DNA of 64,000 bases from Anaeramoeba ignava. Its lineage: Eukaryota; Metamonada; Anaeramoebidae. Shown here piece by piece: positions 22,838 to 33,962 of this stretch. The notes under the pieces are model-generated. The model was not told where the DNA came from, ran no database searches, and worked only from the letters and a program-made list of their open reading frames with translations. Each line of letters starts with the position of its first letter. Position 1 is the first letter of the stretch. The stretch spans positions 1 to 64,000 of the forward strand of contig JAPDFW010000138.1 of the NCBI GenBank assembly GCA_028826165.1, written 5' to 3'. Position numbers and translations under genes: made by a program.

Positions 22838-23027
22838 AATTATATTTTTAAATGAAATTATTAATAAAATTATATTTTTAAATTTCTTTATAATTTCTTG
22901 TTTAATTAGAATTTTATTTTGAGAAATTTAAAACGAAATTTTTCTAAACTGTCGAAAAGAAAAGAAAAGAAAAGAAAAGAAAAGAAAAGAAAAGAAAAGA
23001 AAAGAATTAAAAAAAAAAAAGGGGAAT

Positions 23028-23768
23028 TTAGACCATTTGGTCGACAATAGAGTCTCTAAGATTATCGACAAGTTTTGAGGGATGTTTTGAATCATCCAAT
23101 TTAAAAATATTTTCGATGGTAGAAATTTCCGTACTTGTAGTATCCAAGCCACAGAAGGCGATCCAATCATTGACGACCAAACCTGCGGATATAACATCAC
23201 TACCCTTATTAACGGTACCAGAAACGAGAGGGACTTGGAGGAGGGAAGATAGCTCGTCTTGCTCCTCGATATGAGTTTTTGGATGAACCATTCCGCCCTG
23301 GTTAGTGAAAACACAATAAGTGCCTACCAGAGCCTCACCGGAGATAGTTTGCCTAAAGACCTCTACTTGGAGGGTATCAGCGATGATCTCCTCAGTTTCT
23401 TTATCCAGCTCGGGGTGTATTAGCGCGACGTAATCGTTGCAAGAAATGCAGTTTCCAAAAGCCGTTAATCTTTCTTCTATTCTTTTGACAGCTATAGAAT
23501 CTGGTAAGGAATTTCGGATTAGTTGTAATTCTTGATCTGTTGTTGTGCTTGGAAGCAATAATCCGTTCTTGTTCCCCGTGCTCATCCGTCCGATGATCTT
23601 CGTTCCTGCGATTGTTGCGTGGATTACTGGTATGTGATCTGATAATTCTGACTCAAATACTGAATAGAAATTTTCTGTTCCTCCTAATCCAACTAGACAA
23701 TATGAATTTGTTAATCGTGCAAATACTCCAATGTCGGAGCTGTGCTGAAATTGTGCTCGAAATGCCAT
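23028..23768 (-). CDS. EIF6: Translation initiation factor 6 (ribosome anti-association factor)
   Basis: Single exon, 246 residues, full length for the family. eIF6 binds the 60S subunit in nucleolus and cytoplasm, keeps it from joining 40S, and is needed for 60S maturation. Conserved blocks include [87 protein letters not shown] and [20 protein letters not shown]. Codon use is much richer in G and C than in neighbouring genes, especially in the 3' half, as expected for a highly expressed gene. The leader is a run of TTTTTTCAT repeats on the gene strand. Confidence 0.98.
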   Translation of the reverse strand: MAFRAQFQHSSDIGVFARLTNSYCLVGLGGTENFYSVFESELSDHIPVIHATIAGTKIIGRMSTGNKNGLLLPSTTTDQELQLIRNSLPDSIAVKRIEERLTAFGNCISCNDYVALIHPELDKETEEIIADTLQVEVFRQTISGEALVGTYCVFTNQGGMVHPKTHIEEQDELSSLLQVPLVSGTVNKGSDVISAGLVVNDWIAFCGLDTTSTEISTIENIFKLDDSKHPSKLVDNLRDSIVDQMV

Positions 23769-23812
23769 TCCGTTGTTGTTTTTCTTTGGTAATTGGAGAA
23801 AATTTGAAAAAT

Positions 23813-24440
23813 GAAAAAATGAAAAAATGAAAAAATGAAAAAATGAAAAAATGAAAAAATGAAAAATTAAAATTAAAAAATTAAAATTAAAATCAAAATT
23901 GAAATTAAAATCAAAATTAAAATTAAAATTAAAATTAAAATCAAACTAAAAATTAAAATCAAAATTAAAATCAAAAATTTAAATTAAAATCAGAATTAAA
24001 ATCAAAATTAAAATTAAAATTAAAATCAAAATTAAAATCAAAATTAAAATTAAAATTAAAATTAAAATTGAAATTAAAATTAAAATTTAAATTAAAATCA
24101 AAATTAAAATCAAAATTAAAATCAAAATTAAAATTAAAATCAAAATTAAAAATCAATTTCAAAATTAAAATTAAAATCAAAATTAAAATTAAAATAAAAA
24201 TCAAAATTAAAATTAAAATAAAAATCAAAATTAAAATCAAAATTAAAATCAAAATTAAAATTAAAATTAAAATCAAAATTAAAATCAAAACTAAAATCAA
24301 AATCAAAATTAAAATTAAAATTAAAATTAAAATTAAAATTAAAATTATAATTAAAATCAAAATCAAAATCAAAATATAAATCAATTCCAAAAAATGTTCC
24401 TCTTTTAATTGATTACTTTTATTTTTAAATGTTTTTTTAA
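23813..24440. repeat. Intergenic TGAAAAAA and AAAATT/AAAATC simple repeats
   Basis: A run of TGAAAAAA units (about 23,813-23,865) lies directly upstream of eIF6. About 500 bp of AAAATTAAAATC-type hexamers follow. Reading frames on both strands alternate I/L/K or F/N/D and are artefacts. The region separates divergent eIF6 and a coiled-coil gene and must hold both promoters. Confidence 0.8.
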
Positions 24441-24516
24441 AAAAAAATCCTTTTTCATTTTTTTTCATTTTTTTCCTTTTTTTTTTTTTCAATTTTAATT
24501 GTTTGTTTGTTTGAAA

Positions 24517-25622
24517 ATGTCAGATAAAAAAAATTTACATTTACATTCCAATTCAAATTCCAATTCCAAAAGTAGATCATCTAAAAAAACCAAAAATAAA
24601 AATGAAACTAAAAGTAAATCAAAAACTGAAAGTAAATCAGATATTGAAAGTAAATCAGATAAAGAAAAAGAAGAAGAAACTGATCAAGATATTAAAAATG
24701 AAACTAAATCTGAAAATGAAATAGAAAATGAAATAGAAAATGAAATAGAAAATGAAAATGGAAATCAATTTGAAAATCCATTTTTAAATGAAATAGAAAA
24801 TAAAAATAGAATTTTTAATAAAGAAGAAGTTGAACAAATTGCTTTAAAAGAAAAAGCAATTATTAGAAAAGAATATCAACACAAAATAAAATTAATTCAA
24901 GAAGCAAATTTATTAGAAAAAAAGCAAAAAAATAAAAAAATTTATGAGCTTGAAGGTAAGTCTTTTATTTCCCATTAAAATCAGAATTAAATTCAAAATT
25001 TAAATTTAAAATCAAAACCAAAATCAAAATCTAAATTAAAATTAAAATTAAAATCAAAATCAAAAATTAAAAATAAAATCAAAATCAAAATCAAAATTAA
25101 AATTAAAATCAAAATCAAATTTAAAATTAAAATTAAAATTAAAATCAAAATCAAAATTAAAATCAAAATTAAAATCAAATTTAAAATTTAAAATCAATTT
25201 CTCCCTTTTTTTTAGAAGCAATTTCAAGAAAAATTAATGATTTACAAAAAATTCAAAAATCCAAAAAAGAAATTTTTGATGAAAATCGACAATTAATTCA
25301 ATTAAATAGTCATTTAAAAAAACAATCAACAAAATTAGATGAAGATCTTAAAGATTTACATGGAAAAAATTCATCACTTTATGATAAAATGAATGAAAAA
25401 GAAAATCCGACTGTTTTATCACTTAGAACAAATAGTATGAATTATTTCCATTAAATTTAATTTCAATTGATTTAATTTTAATTATTTTTAATTTAATTTT
25501 TAAAAGGTATAGATAAAGCACAAAGAATGTTAAAAGTTAAATCTCTTCAACCAAATAATTCTCAAAAACTTCAACATCTTAAATTAAGTGATGATTCTTC
25601 AGAAAAATCTGATGAAAAATGA
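24517..25622 (+). CDS. Coiled-coil protein of unknown function, three exons
   Basis: I do not recognise the family. Exons 24517-24955, 25216-25434 and 25507-25622 give 257 residues with consistent phases; the first donor is GTAAGT and the second GTATGA. The N-terminal 100 residues are S/N/K/E-rich low complexity with IENE repeats. The rest is a highly charged helix with heptads (KAIIRKEYQHKIKLIQEANL, ISRKINDLQKIQKSKKEIFD, LNSHLKKQSTKLDEDLKDL). The C-terminus ends SDDSSEKSDEK. The first intron is AAAATC-type repeat, the second is short and unique. Start is the ATG at 24,517 after TTTGTTTGTTTG. Confidence 0.75.
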
Positions 25623-25744
25623 ATTATTCTAAAAACATAAATTCATTCCATTTTTTTTATTCCAGTTTATTATTTTTTTTATTTAAATTTTCCAAATAAA
25701 AAAGAATGAAAATAATAAATAAAAATTACAACTAAAACTCAAAA

Positions 25745-27250
25745 GAAAGCTCATAAGAAAAATGGAATAAATTTATAAATAAATTATTAATTAAATTAAT
25801 TAATAATTTATTTATAAATAATTATTAATTAAATTAATTAAATAAAATGAAATAAATTTATAAATAAATTATTAATTAAATTAATTAAATAAATTGAAAT
25901 AAATTTATAAATAAATTATTAATTAAATTGATTAAATAAAATGAAATAAATTTATAAATAAATTATTAATTAAATTAATTAAATAAAAATGGAATAAATT
26001 TATAAATAAATTATTAATTAAATTGATTAAATAAAAATGAAATAAATTTATAAATAAATTATTAATTAAATTAATTAAATAAAATGGAATAAAATTTATA
26101 AATAAATTATTAATTAAATTAATTAAATAAATTGAAATAAATTTATAAATAAATTATTAATTAAATTAATTAAATAAAGTGGAATAAATTTATAAATAAA
26201 TTATTAATTAAATTAATGAAATAAAATGGAATAAATTTATAAATAAATTATTAATTAAATTAATTAAATAAAATGGAATAAATTTATAAATAAATTATTA
26301 ATTAAGTTAATTAAATAAAATGGAATAAATTTATAAATAAATTATTGATTAAATTAATTAAATAAAATGAAATAAATTTATAAATAAAATTATTAATTTA
26401 ATTAATTAAATAAATTGAAATAAATTTATAAATAAATTATTAATTAAATTGATTAAATAAAATGGAATAAATTTATAAATAAATTATTAATTAAATTAAT
26501 TAAATAAAATTGAAATAAATTTATAAATAAATAAATTAATTAAATTAATTAAATTGAATAAATTTAAAATAGATTAAATTAAATTAATTAAATATTATTA
26601 ATTAAATTAATTAAATAAAATTGGAATAAATTTATAAATAAATTATTAATTAAATTGATGAAATAAAATGGAATAAATTTATAAATAAATTATTAATTTT
26701 GTTTAATTAAATAAAATGGAATAAATTTATAAATAAATTATTAATTTAATTAATTAAATAAAATGAAATAAATTTATAAATAAAATAAATAAATTAATTA
26801 AATAAATGGAATAAATTTTAAATAAAATTAATTAAATTAATTAAATAAAATGGAATAAATTTATAAATTAAATTATTAATTAAATTAATTAAATAAAATG
26901 GAATAAATTTATAAATAAATTATTAATTAAATTAATGAAATAAAAATGAAATAAATTTATAAATAGATTATTAATTAAATTGATTAAATAAAATGAAATA
27001 AATTTATAAATAGATTATTAATTAAATTAATTAAATAAAAGTGGAATAAATTTATAAATAAATTATTAATTAAATTAATTAAATAAAATGAAATAAATTT
27101 ATAAATAAATTATTAATTAAATTGATTAAATAAATTGAAATAAATTTATAAATAGATTATTAATTAAATTGATTAAATAAAATGGAATAAATTTATAAAT
27201 AGATTATTAATTTGTTTAATTAAATAAATTGGAATAAGATTATTAATTTA
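25745..27250. repeat. AT minisatellite, about 47-49 bp unit
   Basis: About 1.5 kb of near-regular tandem copies, roughly 30, of a unit built from ATAAATTTATAAATAAATTA plus TTAATTAAATTAATTAAATA and a variable AAATGG/AAATTG end. The unit contains inverted repeats (ATAAATTTAT, TTAATTAA). Copies vary by substitutions and small indels, and degrade at both ends. It lies between the 3' end of the coiled-coil gene and the 5' side of MBF1. Confidence 0.88.
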
Positions 27251-27260
27251 ATTAATGAAA

Positions 27261-27268
27261 TGACGTCA
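27261..27268. promoter_or_regulatory. TGACGTCA palindrome (CRE/bZIP-type site) upstream of MBF1
   Basis: Perfect eight-base palindrome 75 bp before the MBF1 start codon, in DNA otherwise almost free of G and C. CREB/ATF-type bZIP proteins bind this sequence. A second copy lies at 30,799. Binding here is inferred. Confidence 0.45.
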
Positions 27269-27297
27269 TAAGAACTTTTTAAATAAAAAAATTTTTT

Positions 27298-27335
27298 TTT
27301 CATTTTTTTTTCATTTTTTTCATTTTTTTCAAATT
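27298..27335 (+). promoter_or_regulatory. T-rich leader with TCATTTTTT repeats (representative)
   Basis: Three TCATTTTTT-like copies end a few bases before the MBF1 ATG. On the gene strand the same pattern precedes most starts in the window, for example near 9,290, 15,890, 20,000, 20,860, 23,860, 24,470, 29,270, 30,860, 37,790, 40,430, 49,320, 52,340 and 56,470. This is probably a core-promoter or initiator-type element, or a 5' UTR feature. Confidence 0.5.
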
Positions 27336-27342
27336 TTAAATT

Positions 27343-27909
27343 ATGGATTATCAAGATTGGAACCCAGTTTTTATTGGAAATAAAAAACCAGAAAAAAAAC
27401 CAGAACCAACAAAAAAAGAAAAAGAAAAAACTAAAGAAAAAGAATTAAAAAGAGCAATTAAAAGTGGAAATGTTATTATTGAAAAAAAACGTAATTAAAA
27501 AAAAATTCGAAATGAAAAAAAATTTTTTTTATAATTTTCCATCATTTTTAATTTTATTAAGGTGATGCTGGTAAAAATGCAGCTAAAAAACAAGATGTGA
27601 ATATGAAAAATGTTGAAGAAGCTGAAACATTTGAAAGTAAATTAAATTAAAAAAAATTTAATTAAAATTTAATTAAAATTAAAAAATATAAATTATAAAT
27701 AAAAAGCAAAAAATGTTGGATTGAAATTGGGAAAAAAAATTCAACAAGCAAGAGCTACTAAAAAATGGACACAAAAGGAATTAGGAATGAGAATTTCTGA
27801 AAAACAATCTGTTGTAAATGAATATGAAACAGGAAAAGCAGTTAAAAATAATCAAATTTTAGCAAAAATGGAAAAAGCTCTTGGTGTTAAACTTCGAGGA
27901 AAAATTTAA
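27343..27909 (+). CDS. MBF1: Multiprotein bridging factor 1
   Basis: Transcriptional co-activator that bridges TBP and bZIP activators and also acts on stalled or collided ribosomes. Three exons (27343-27490, 27562-27636, 27707-27909) give 141 residues, the usual size. The N-terminus MDYQDWNPVFIGNK matches the family start. The C-terminal helix-turn-helix (HTH_3) has IQQARATKKWTQKELGMRI, QSVVNEYETGKAVKNNQI and the near-invariant ending KMEKALGVKLRGK. Introns are short (71 and 70 bp) with GTAATT and GTAAAT donors; phases 1 and 1 join RD and TKN correctly. A TGACGTCA site lies 75 bp upstream. Confidence 0.96.
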
Positions 27910-28136
27910 ATGAATTTTTAATAAATTGAAATTCAATGTTTATTTTCCAAAAACAAATTTCAAATTCTTTCAAAAAAAATTTAAAAAAAAATTTCAAAAC
28001 AAAAAATTTAAAGAAATTTTCCAAAAACAAATTTCAATTTCTTTCCAAAAAAAGAAAAAAATAAACTTCAACAAAAAATTTTTTTTTATTTAATTTTTAT
28101 TTCAAAATTCATTCCAAATTTGTTTCTTATTCAAAA

Positions 28137-29187
28137 TTAATTTGTAGTTCTTTTACTTGAAGAAAAACTTGAAAATCTTTTACGATTTTTTTTGGGTTTT
28201 TGATTTTGATTTTGATTTTGATTTTGATTTTGATTTTTTTTACGAGAAGGAGATTCTTGAGAAAAATCAAAAAAATCAAAAAAATCGAAGAAATCATCTT
28301 CAATTTGAAAAAAATCAGGAAGAACATCAGTCCATTTTAAGAAATTAACTTTTGATTGAATTCCATCTTCAAGATCGAAATTTAACATTTTTCTTTGTCT
28401 TGATTGTCTTGATTGTCTTGTTGAATGAAATCTTTTTGGGTTATTAGAAGATTGAGATGTTGTTTTTGGTTTTTTTTCTGAATTTTGATTTGTATTTGGA
28501 ATTGGTTCACTTATATTTTTTTTTCTTTTTTGATTTTTTCTTTTTTGATTTTCATTTTCATTTTCATTTTCATTTTCATTTTCATTTTCATTTTCATTTT
28601 CATTTTCATTTTCATTTTCATTTTCATTTTCATTTTCATTTTCATTTTCATTTAAATTTTCATTTTCATTTTCTATTTCATTTTCAGATTCATTTTCAGA
28701 TTCATTTTCATTTTCATTTTCAGATTCAGATTTAGATTTAGTTTCAGTTTCATTTTCATTTTCATTTTTATCTTCTTTTAAATCTTCATTTAAATCTTCT
28801 TTTAAATTTTCTTTTAAATTTTCTTTTAAATCTTCTGCTTTAACTTCTTCAAACTGTATTTTCTTTTTATTATTGAAACTTCTCTTTCTTTGAAGCTAAA
28901 AAATTATAAATAAAAATGTAATAATATAAATAAAAATTATAAATAAAAATTATAAATAAAAATTATAAATAAAAATTATAAATAAAAATTATAAATAAAA
29001 ATTATAAATAAAAATTTTAAATAAAAAATTTTTTTTTTATTTTAAATTTATTGCTTTTGTTTTTTACATAACGATAAGAAGGACTAAAAAAAGAATCAAG
29101 AGAAAATTTTGAAAAAGGATTTTGACTATTTCTTCTTGGAAAAAAATTATCAAAATCAACTTGAAAAAAAGCTCTATTCCAATTCAT
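28137..29187 (-). CDS. Acidic low-complexity protein of unknown function, two exons
   Basis: Not recognised. Exons 29187-29068 and 28895-28137 join in phase 0 (YRY/LQRKRSFNNKKK), giving 292 residues. The N-terminus is aromatic (MNWNRAFFQVDFDNFFPRR). The middle has LKENLKEN repeats, then a long EN array from (TTTTCA)n on the plus strand (about 28,550-28,730). Basic patches (KRKNQKRKKN, RQSRQSRQRKM) and an acidic aromatic stretch (FFQIEDDFFDFFDFFDF) follow, then an NQ repeat and a basic tail. The mix of basic patches and acidic aromatic tract would suit a nuclear protein, but that is inference. It is divergent from the cyclophilin gene, with starts 100 bp apart. Confidence 0.7.
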
Positions 29188-29286
29188 TTTTAAAGAGAAA
29201 AAAAAAATTTTTTTATAAAAAAAAGAAAAAAATGAAAAAAAATTTTTTAATAATTTTTAATTTTCATTTTTTCTTTCTCATTTTAA

Positions 29287-30372
29287 ATGACACTTCCAAG
29301 ATGTTTTTTTGATATTTCAGAAAACGGAAAACCATTAGGAAGAATAATAATCAAATTATACGCAAAAACTGTTCCAAAAACCGTTGAAAATTTTCGATCT
29401 TTATGTACAGGGGAAAAGGGAATAGGAAAGACAACAAAACGTCCATTATGGTTTAAGGGGAGCCGATTCCACCGCGTGATTAAGAACTTTATGATTCAGG
29501 GAGGAGACTTTTCGCGCGGAGATGGAACCGGTGGTGAATCTATTTATGGAAGAACATTTGAGGACGAAAATTTTCAAATTAAACATTCAAAAGAAGGATT
29601 ATTAAGTATGGCTAATTCGGGCAAGAATACCAATGGAAGTCAGTTCTTTATCACTTTGAATCCGACTTCTTGGCTTGATGGCGTTCATGTTGTCTTCGGC
29701 AAAGTTGTTGAAGGTATTGATATTATTAGATTTATTGGGAATACTTCAACTGATGATAATGATAAACCGTTTTCTATTTTTGAAATTGTAAATTGTGGTG
29801 AATTGATTTTGCAAAGGGATAGTGATGAAGAGGATGATTTAAAAGAAGATGAAAAGGAAAAAAGGAATTTAAGTGAAAAATCAAGTGAAGAAAAATCAAG
29901 TGAAAAATCAAATGAAGAAAAATCAAGTGAAAAATCAAGTGAAAAATCAAGTGAAAAAAAAAGCAAAAAAAATAGAAGGAAAAAACATAAAAGAAAAAAG
30001 AAAAACAAAGATAAACACAAGCACAAACATCATAAACATAAAAAATCAAAAAGAAAAAAAAAACATCAAAAAAAATCAAAATCAAAAAATCAAAATCAAA
30101 TTGAAATTGAAAATCAAATCCAAAAAGAAAATCAAGAAGAAAAAGAAAAAATAAGAATTGAAGAAATGAAGAAACAAGATGAAGAATTAAAGAGAAAAAG
30201 AATTGAAAGAGAAAAAAGAATGGAATTAATAAGAAAAATGGAAAAAGAAAAAGGAGAAGAAAAAAATGAAAGAAATTCCAATTCACGTTCCTTATCACCA
30301 ATATATGAAGAACGAAGAGGGAAAGAAAAAGAAGGGGATCACAAATCACATCACGATTCAAGGAGATCACAC

Positions 30373-30404
<32 letters not shown>

Positions 30405-30690
30405 CAATTATCATAATTATCATAATTATCATCATAGTAGGTATTCTGACAGCTATCAAAATCCAAAATATTCTGACAGCTATCAAAACCCAAAATATTC
30501 TGACAGCTATCAAAATCCAAAATATTCTGACAGCTATCAAAATGATAAAAGAAATTCTTATATTCCTGATAATTCTTCAAATAACTCTCAAAATCCCCAA
30601 GATTTATTGAAATATCGTAATCGTATTTATCGTGGAAGTGGAAATATGAAATATAAAACTCCTCCAAGATTTAAAGAAGATAGTGATTAA
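29287..30690 (+). CDS. Cyclophilin (peptidyl-prolyl isomerase) with K/S/H-rich tail, PPIG-like
   Basis: Single exon, 467 residues. Cyclophilin domain about 5-177 with the active-site residues visible: R63 in RFHRVI, F68 and Q71 in [19 protein letters not shown]121 in SQFFITL, W129 and H134 in [13 protein letters not shown]. It has the divergent-loop insertion [14 protein letters not shown] typical of PPIG/CYP40-type cyclophilins. The tail is SSEKSSEK repeats, Lys/His-rich blocks, an RE-rich helix, a His/Asn run and four near-perfect KYSDSYQNP repeats. Cyclophilins with such tails act with the spliceosome in the nucleus, a plausible role here. Two patches (about 29,440-29,545 and 29,610-29,700) use G/C-ending codons unlike the rest of the gene. 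Confidence 0.94.
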
Positions 30691-30798
30691 ATTTTAATTT
30701 GTTATTTCTTTATTTCCAATTAAAATTAAAAAAAATTTCAATAAAAACAATTTCCTTTTTTTTTAATTATTTTTCTAATTGCGTTTTTTTTATTTAAA

Positions 30799-30806
30799 TG
30801 ACGTCA
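30799..30806. promoter_or_regulatory. TGACGTCA palindrome upstream of the TMEM214-like gene
   Basis: Second perfect CRE-type palindrome, 97 bp before the next start codon, in a T-rich leader. Binding is inferred, as for the site upstream of MBF1. Confidence 0.4.
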
Positions 30807-30902
30807 GTTACTTGTTTAAAAATTTAATTTATTTTTTTTTTTTCAATTTTTTTTTTTCATTTTTCTTTCTTTTTTTTTTTTTCTTTTTTCTTTTTTAAAA
30901 CT

Positions 30903-33463
30903 ATGGATTCAAATCAAAGTGAATGGAAACTTATTAGATCTAAAAAATACAAAACAAAACCAAAACAAAAACAAGAAATTCAACAAAGAAAAAAAGAAAT
31001 TAAACAAATTAAACAAAAGCAACAAATAATTAATAACAACAATAATAACAATAACAATAACAATAATAATAATAATAATAACAATAACAATAATAACAAC
31101 AATAATAATAAAAATCAAAACAAAAATCAAAACAAAAATCAAATCAATCAAATTAAAAAAAAATCAAAAAAGAAATTAAAAAAAAATCAACAAAATAATT
31201 TACCAAAAATTGAAGAAAAAGAAACAGTTGAAATTATTCGTTTAAATTCAAAAAAATCACAAGAGCAACTTGTAATTCAAAAATAAAAAATTAAAATAAA
31301 AAATTAAAAATTAAAATAAATTAAAATTAAAATAAAAAATTAAAAAATAAAAAGAAAAATATCAAAACTACAAATAGTTTAGAATTTTTCATTTCAGGAT
31401 TAATTAATAAATTTAAAGATAATGAAGAGGCTCAACTTAAAGTCTTTTGCAATTTTTTAATTAAAAAATTTTATCGATTTTCTTTAGAAACTGATTTAGA
31501 TGAACTTTCTTTTGAAGAACAAATTCGTATTTTAAATTAAATTTTAATTAAATTTAAATTAATTTTAATTTTATTTATTAAAAATTTTAACTAGATTTTC
31601 CTATTTCTAAATTAAGTAGTTCAACTAAAACAATTATGAATTCTTATTTTAAAGAAGTTTCAATTGAAGAAATTGAAAAAATTGTTCCTGTTATTTTTAC
31701 TTTAATTGTTAATAGTGATTCTCAAGGTTGTTATTAATTTACTTCTTTTATTAAAATCAAAATCAAAATTAAAATCAAAATTAAAATTAAAATTCATTTA
31801 TAAAATTAAAATTAAAATTAAAATTAAAATTCATTTTAAAATTAAAATTAAAATTAAAATTAAAATTAAAATTAAAATTAAAATTCATTTATAAAATTAA
31901 AATTAAAATTAAAATTAAAATTAAAATTAAAATTAAAATTAAAATTAAAATTAAAATTAAAAATAAAATTAAAATTAAAATTAAAATTAAAATTAAAATT
32001 AAAATTAAAATAAAAATTAAAACTAAAACTAAAATTAAAATTAAAATTAAAATTAAAATTAAAATTAAAATTAAAATTAAAATTAAAATTAAAATTAAAA
32101 TTAAAAATTAGGAAGAATGAATTTAAGTAACCAAATTGGAGCAAGAATTTTCTTACAAGCTTTATTATTATCAAGAATTTCACTTTTTGAACCTGAAAGA
32201 TTTCATAATATTTTTTCTAAATTTTTGAAAGTTCAAACATTAAGATTAAGAACAATCCAAAATTTAAATTGGTGTTTAGGATTATTATTAGAAGAAAATC
32301 CTGAAATTTGTTTAAGAAGTAAATGAAGCAAAAAGAAGAAAAAATTTTCTAATTCAAATTAAAAAATAATCCGTTTATTCTATTTTTTTTATAGTTTGGT
32401 TTGATGAATTATTTCCTTGTGTTCAATTAATTCAAACTTCAAAGAAAGTTGTACTTGAAATTTGGGAATTTTTAGAATTAATTCTTAATTCATTTCTGTA
32501 AAAAAAATATTAAAAAAAATCAAAAAGAAAATTTTTTCTAAAAAATAATAAATAATAATAATAATAAATCTAATAGTGAAAAAAACAAGCAAAAAGAAAC
32601 TAATTATTCCATTTCCAAAAAGGATTTCTATATTTTCCTTAACATTTATTGTTCTAGTTTTGAAGAAGAAATGAAAAATTGGGAAAGAAAAAGAATTCAA
32701 GAAAAAATTCAAAATTTATTTTCTTTATTTATGAAAGCATCTTTATTTTTAAAGCATGATTCACCTCATCTTTATTTTATTGAATTACTTTCTTTTTCAT
32801 TGATTGAAAACAAATTAATTCAATTTGAGTTTTTTATGCTTCTTATTCAAAGTTTATCTCAAGATCCTGATTGTTTTGTTGAATGGAAATTATCTTATAT
32901 TTTTCTATTGAAACACACTGTTAATTTACTTTCCTTTTTATGGAGTCATAAAGAATCATTTCTTGAAAAAGTGTGTTTGCAAATAAATTAAAATTAAAAT
33001 TAAAATTAAAATTAAAATTCATTTATAAAATTAAAATTAAAATTAAAATTAAAATTAAAATTAAAATTAAAATTAAAATTAAAATTAAAAATTAAAATTA
33101 AAATTTATTTATAAAATTTAAATTAAAATTAAAATTTATTTATAAAATTAAAATTTAAATTAAAATTAGATGGATTTAGTTCCTGTTCAAATGCTTGTTG
33201 ATCATATTAATAATGTTAATTCTCAAATTATTTCTCAAAAATATAAATTTCCAACTCAAATTGAAAATGAAACACTTCAAAATCTTAAAGTTAATTATGA
33301 AACAATTGATTTAGATCAATTAGAACTTAGTTCAAAATTAATGAAAAAATATGAAAAATTATTTCCAAAAAAAAAGAGTTATACAAAAATGAAAATGATT
33401 ATGATTTTAATAGCAATTCTTTATTTATTCTTTATAATTGGAATCAAATTATCAGGAAATTGA
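30903..33463 (+). CDS. TMEM214: TMEM214 homologue, seven exons
   Basis: Exons 30903-31271, 31355-31526, 31595-31726, 32112-32318, 32395-32497, 32577-32970 and 33170-33463 join in frame to 556 residues. The start SEWKLIRSKKYK resembles the WEVVKKGRR start of animal TMEM214 and is followed by a basic and poly-Asn stretch. The helical core aligns in pattern with TMEM214: HFPISKLSSSTKTIMNSYF, IGARIFLQALLLSRISLFEP, LNWCLGLLLEENPEICLRSI and WFDELFPCVQLI. A C-terminal transmembrane helix (MIMILIAILYLFFIIGIKLS) closes the protein. TMEM214 is an ER membrane protein linked to ER-stress death signalling in animals. Introns are 68-385 bp; intron 3 (31727-32111) is an AAAATT array with the TTCATTTATAAAA motif. 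This is a family-level call from remembered alignment patterns. Confidence 0.7.
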
Positions 33464-33962
33464 AAGCGAATGAAACATTTTTAAATTTTAATTCAAATTT
33501 TAATTCAAATATTAATTCAATTTTTAATTCAATTTTTAATTCAATTTTTAATTCAATTTTTAATTCAATTTTAATTCAAATTTTAATTCAATTTTTAATT
33601 CAATTTTTAATTCAATTTTTAAATCAATTTTAATCCAAATATTTAATTCAATTTTTAATTCAATTTTAATTCAATTTTTAATTCAAATTTTAATTCAAAT
33701 TTTAATTCAAATATTAATCCAATTTTAAATCCAATTTTAAATCAAATATTAATTCAATTTTAATTCAATTTTTAATTCAAATTTTAAATCAAATTTTAAT
33801 TCAAATATTAATCCAATTTTAAATCCAATTTTAAATCAAATATTAATTCAATTTTTAATTCAATTTTTAATTCAATTTTAAATTCAATTTTTAATTCAAA
33901 TTTTAATTAAATTTTTAATTCAATTTTTAATTCAATTTTTAATTCAATTTTTAATTCAATTT
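33464..33962. repeat. AATTCAATTTTT tandem array
   Basis: About 480 bp of 11-12 bp units (AATTCAATTTTT and AATTCAAATTTT variants) between the 3' ends of the TMEM214-like and LD-carboxypeptidase-like genes. No gene seen. Confidence 0.8.

Noticed and set aside
25745-27250. CRISPR array
   Set aside because: Repeat copies are contiguous, with no unique spacers, and the setting is eukaryotic.
31272-31398. Frame break between exons 1 and 2 of the TMEM214-like gene
   Set aside because: Using the acceptor AAAAAG at 31,354 instead of TTTCAG at 31,397 restores the frame exactly; no mutation is needed.
32498-32622. Frame conflict between exons 5 and 6 of the TMEM214-like gene
   Set aside because: The acceptor CTAATAG at 32,576 gives a correct phase-2 join, so the gene is intact.
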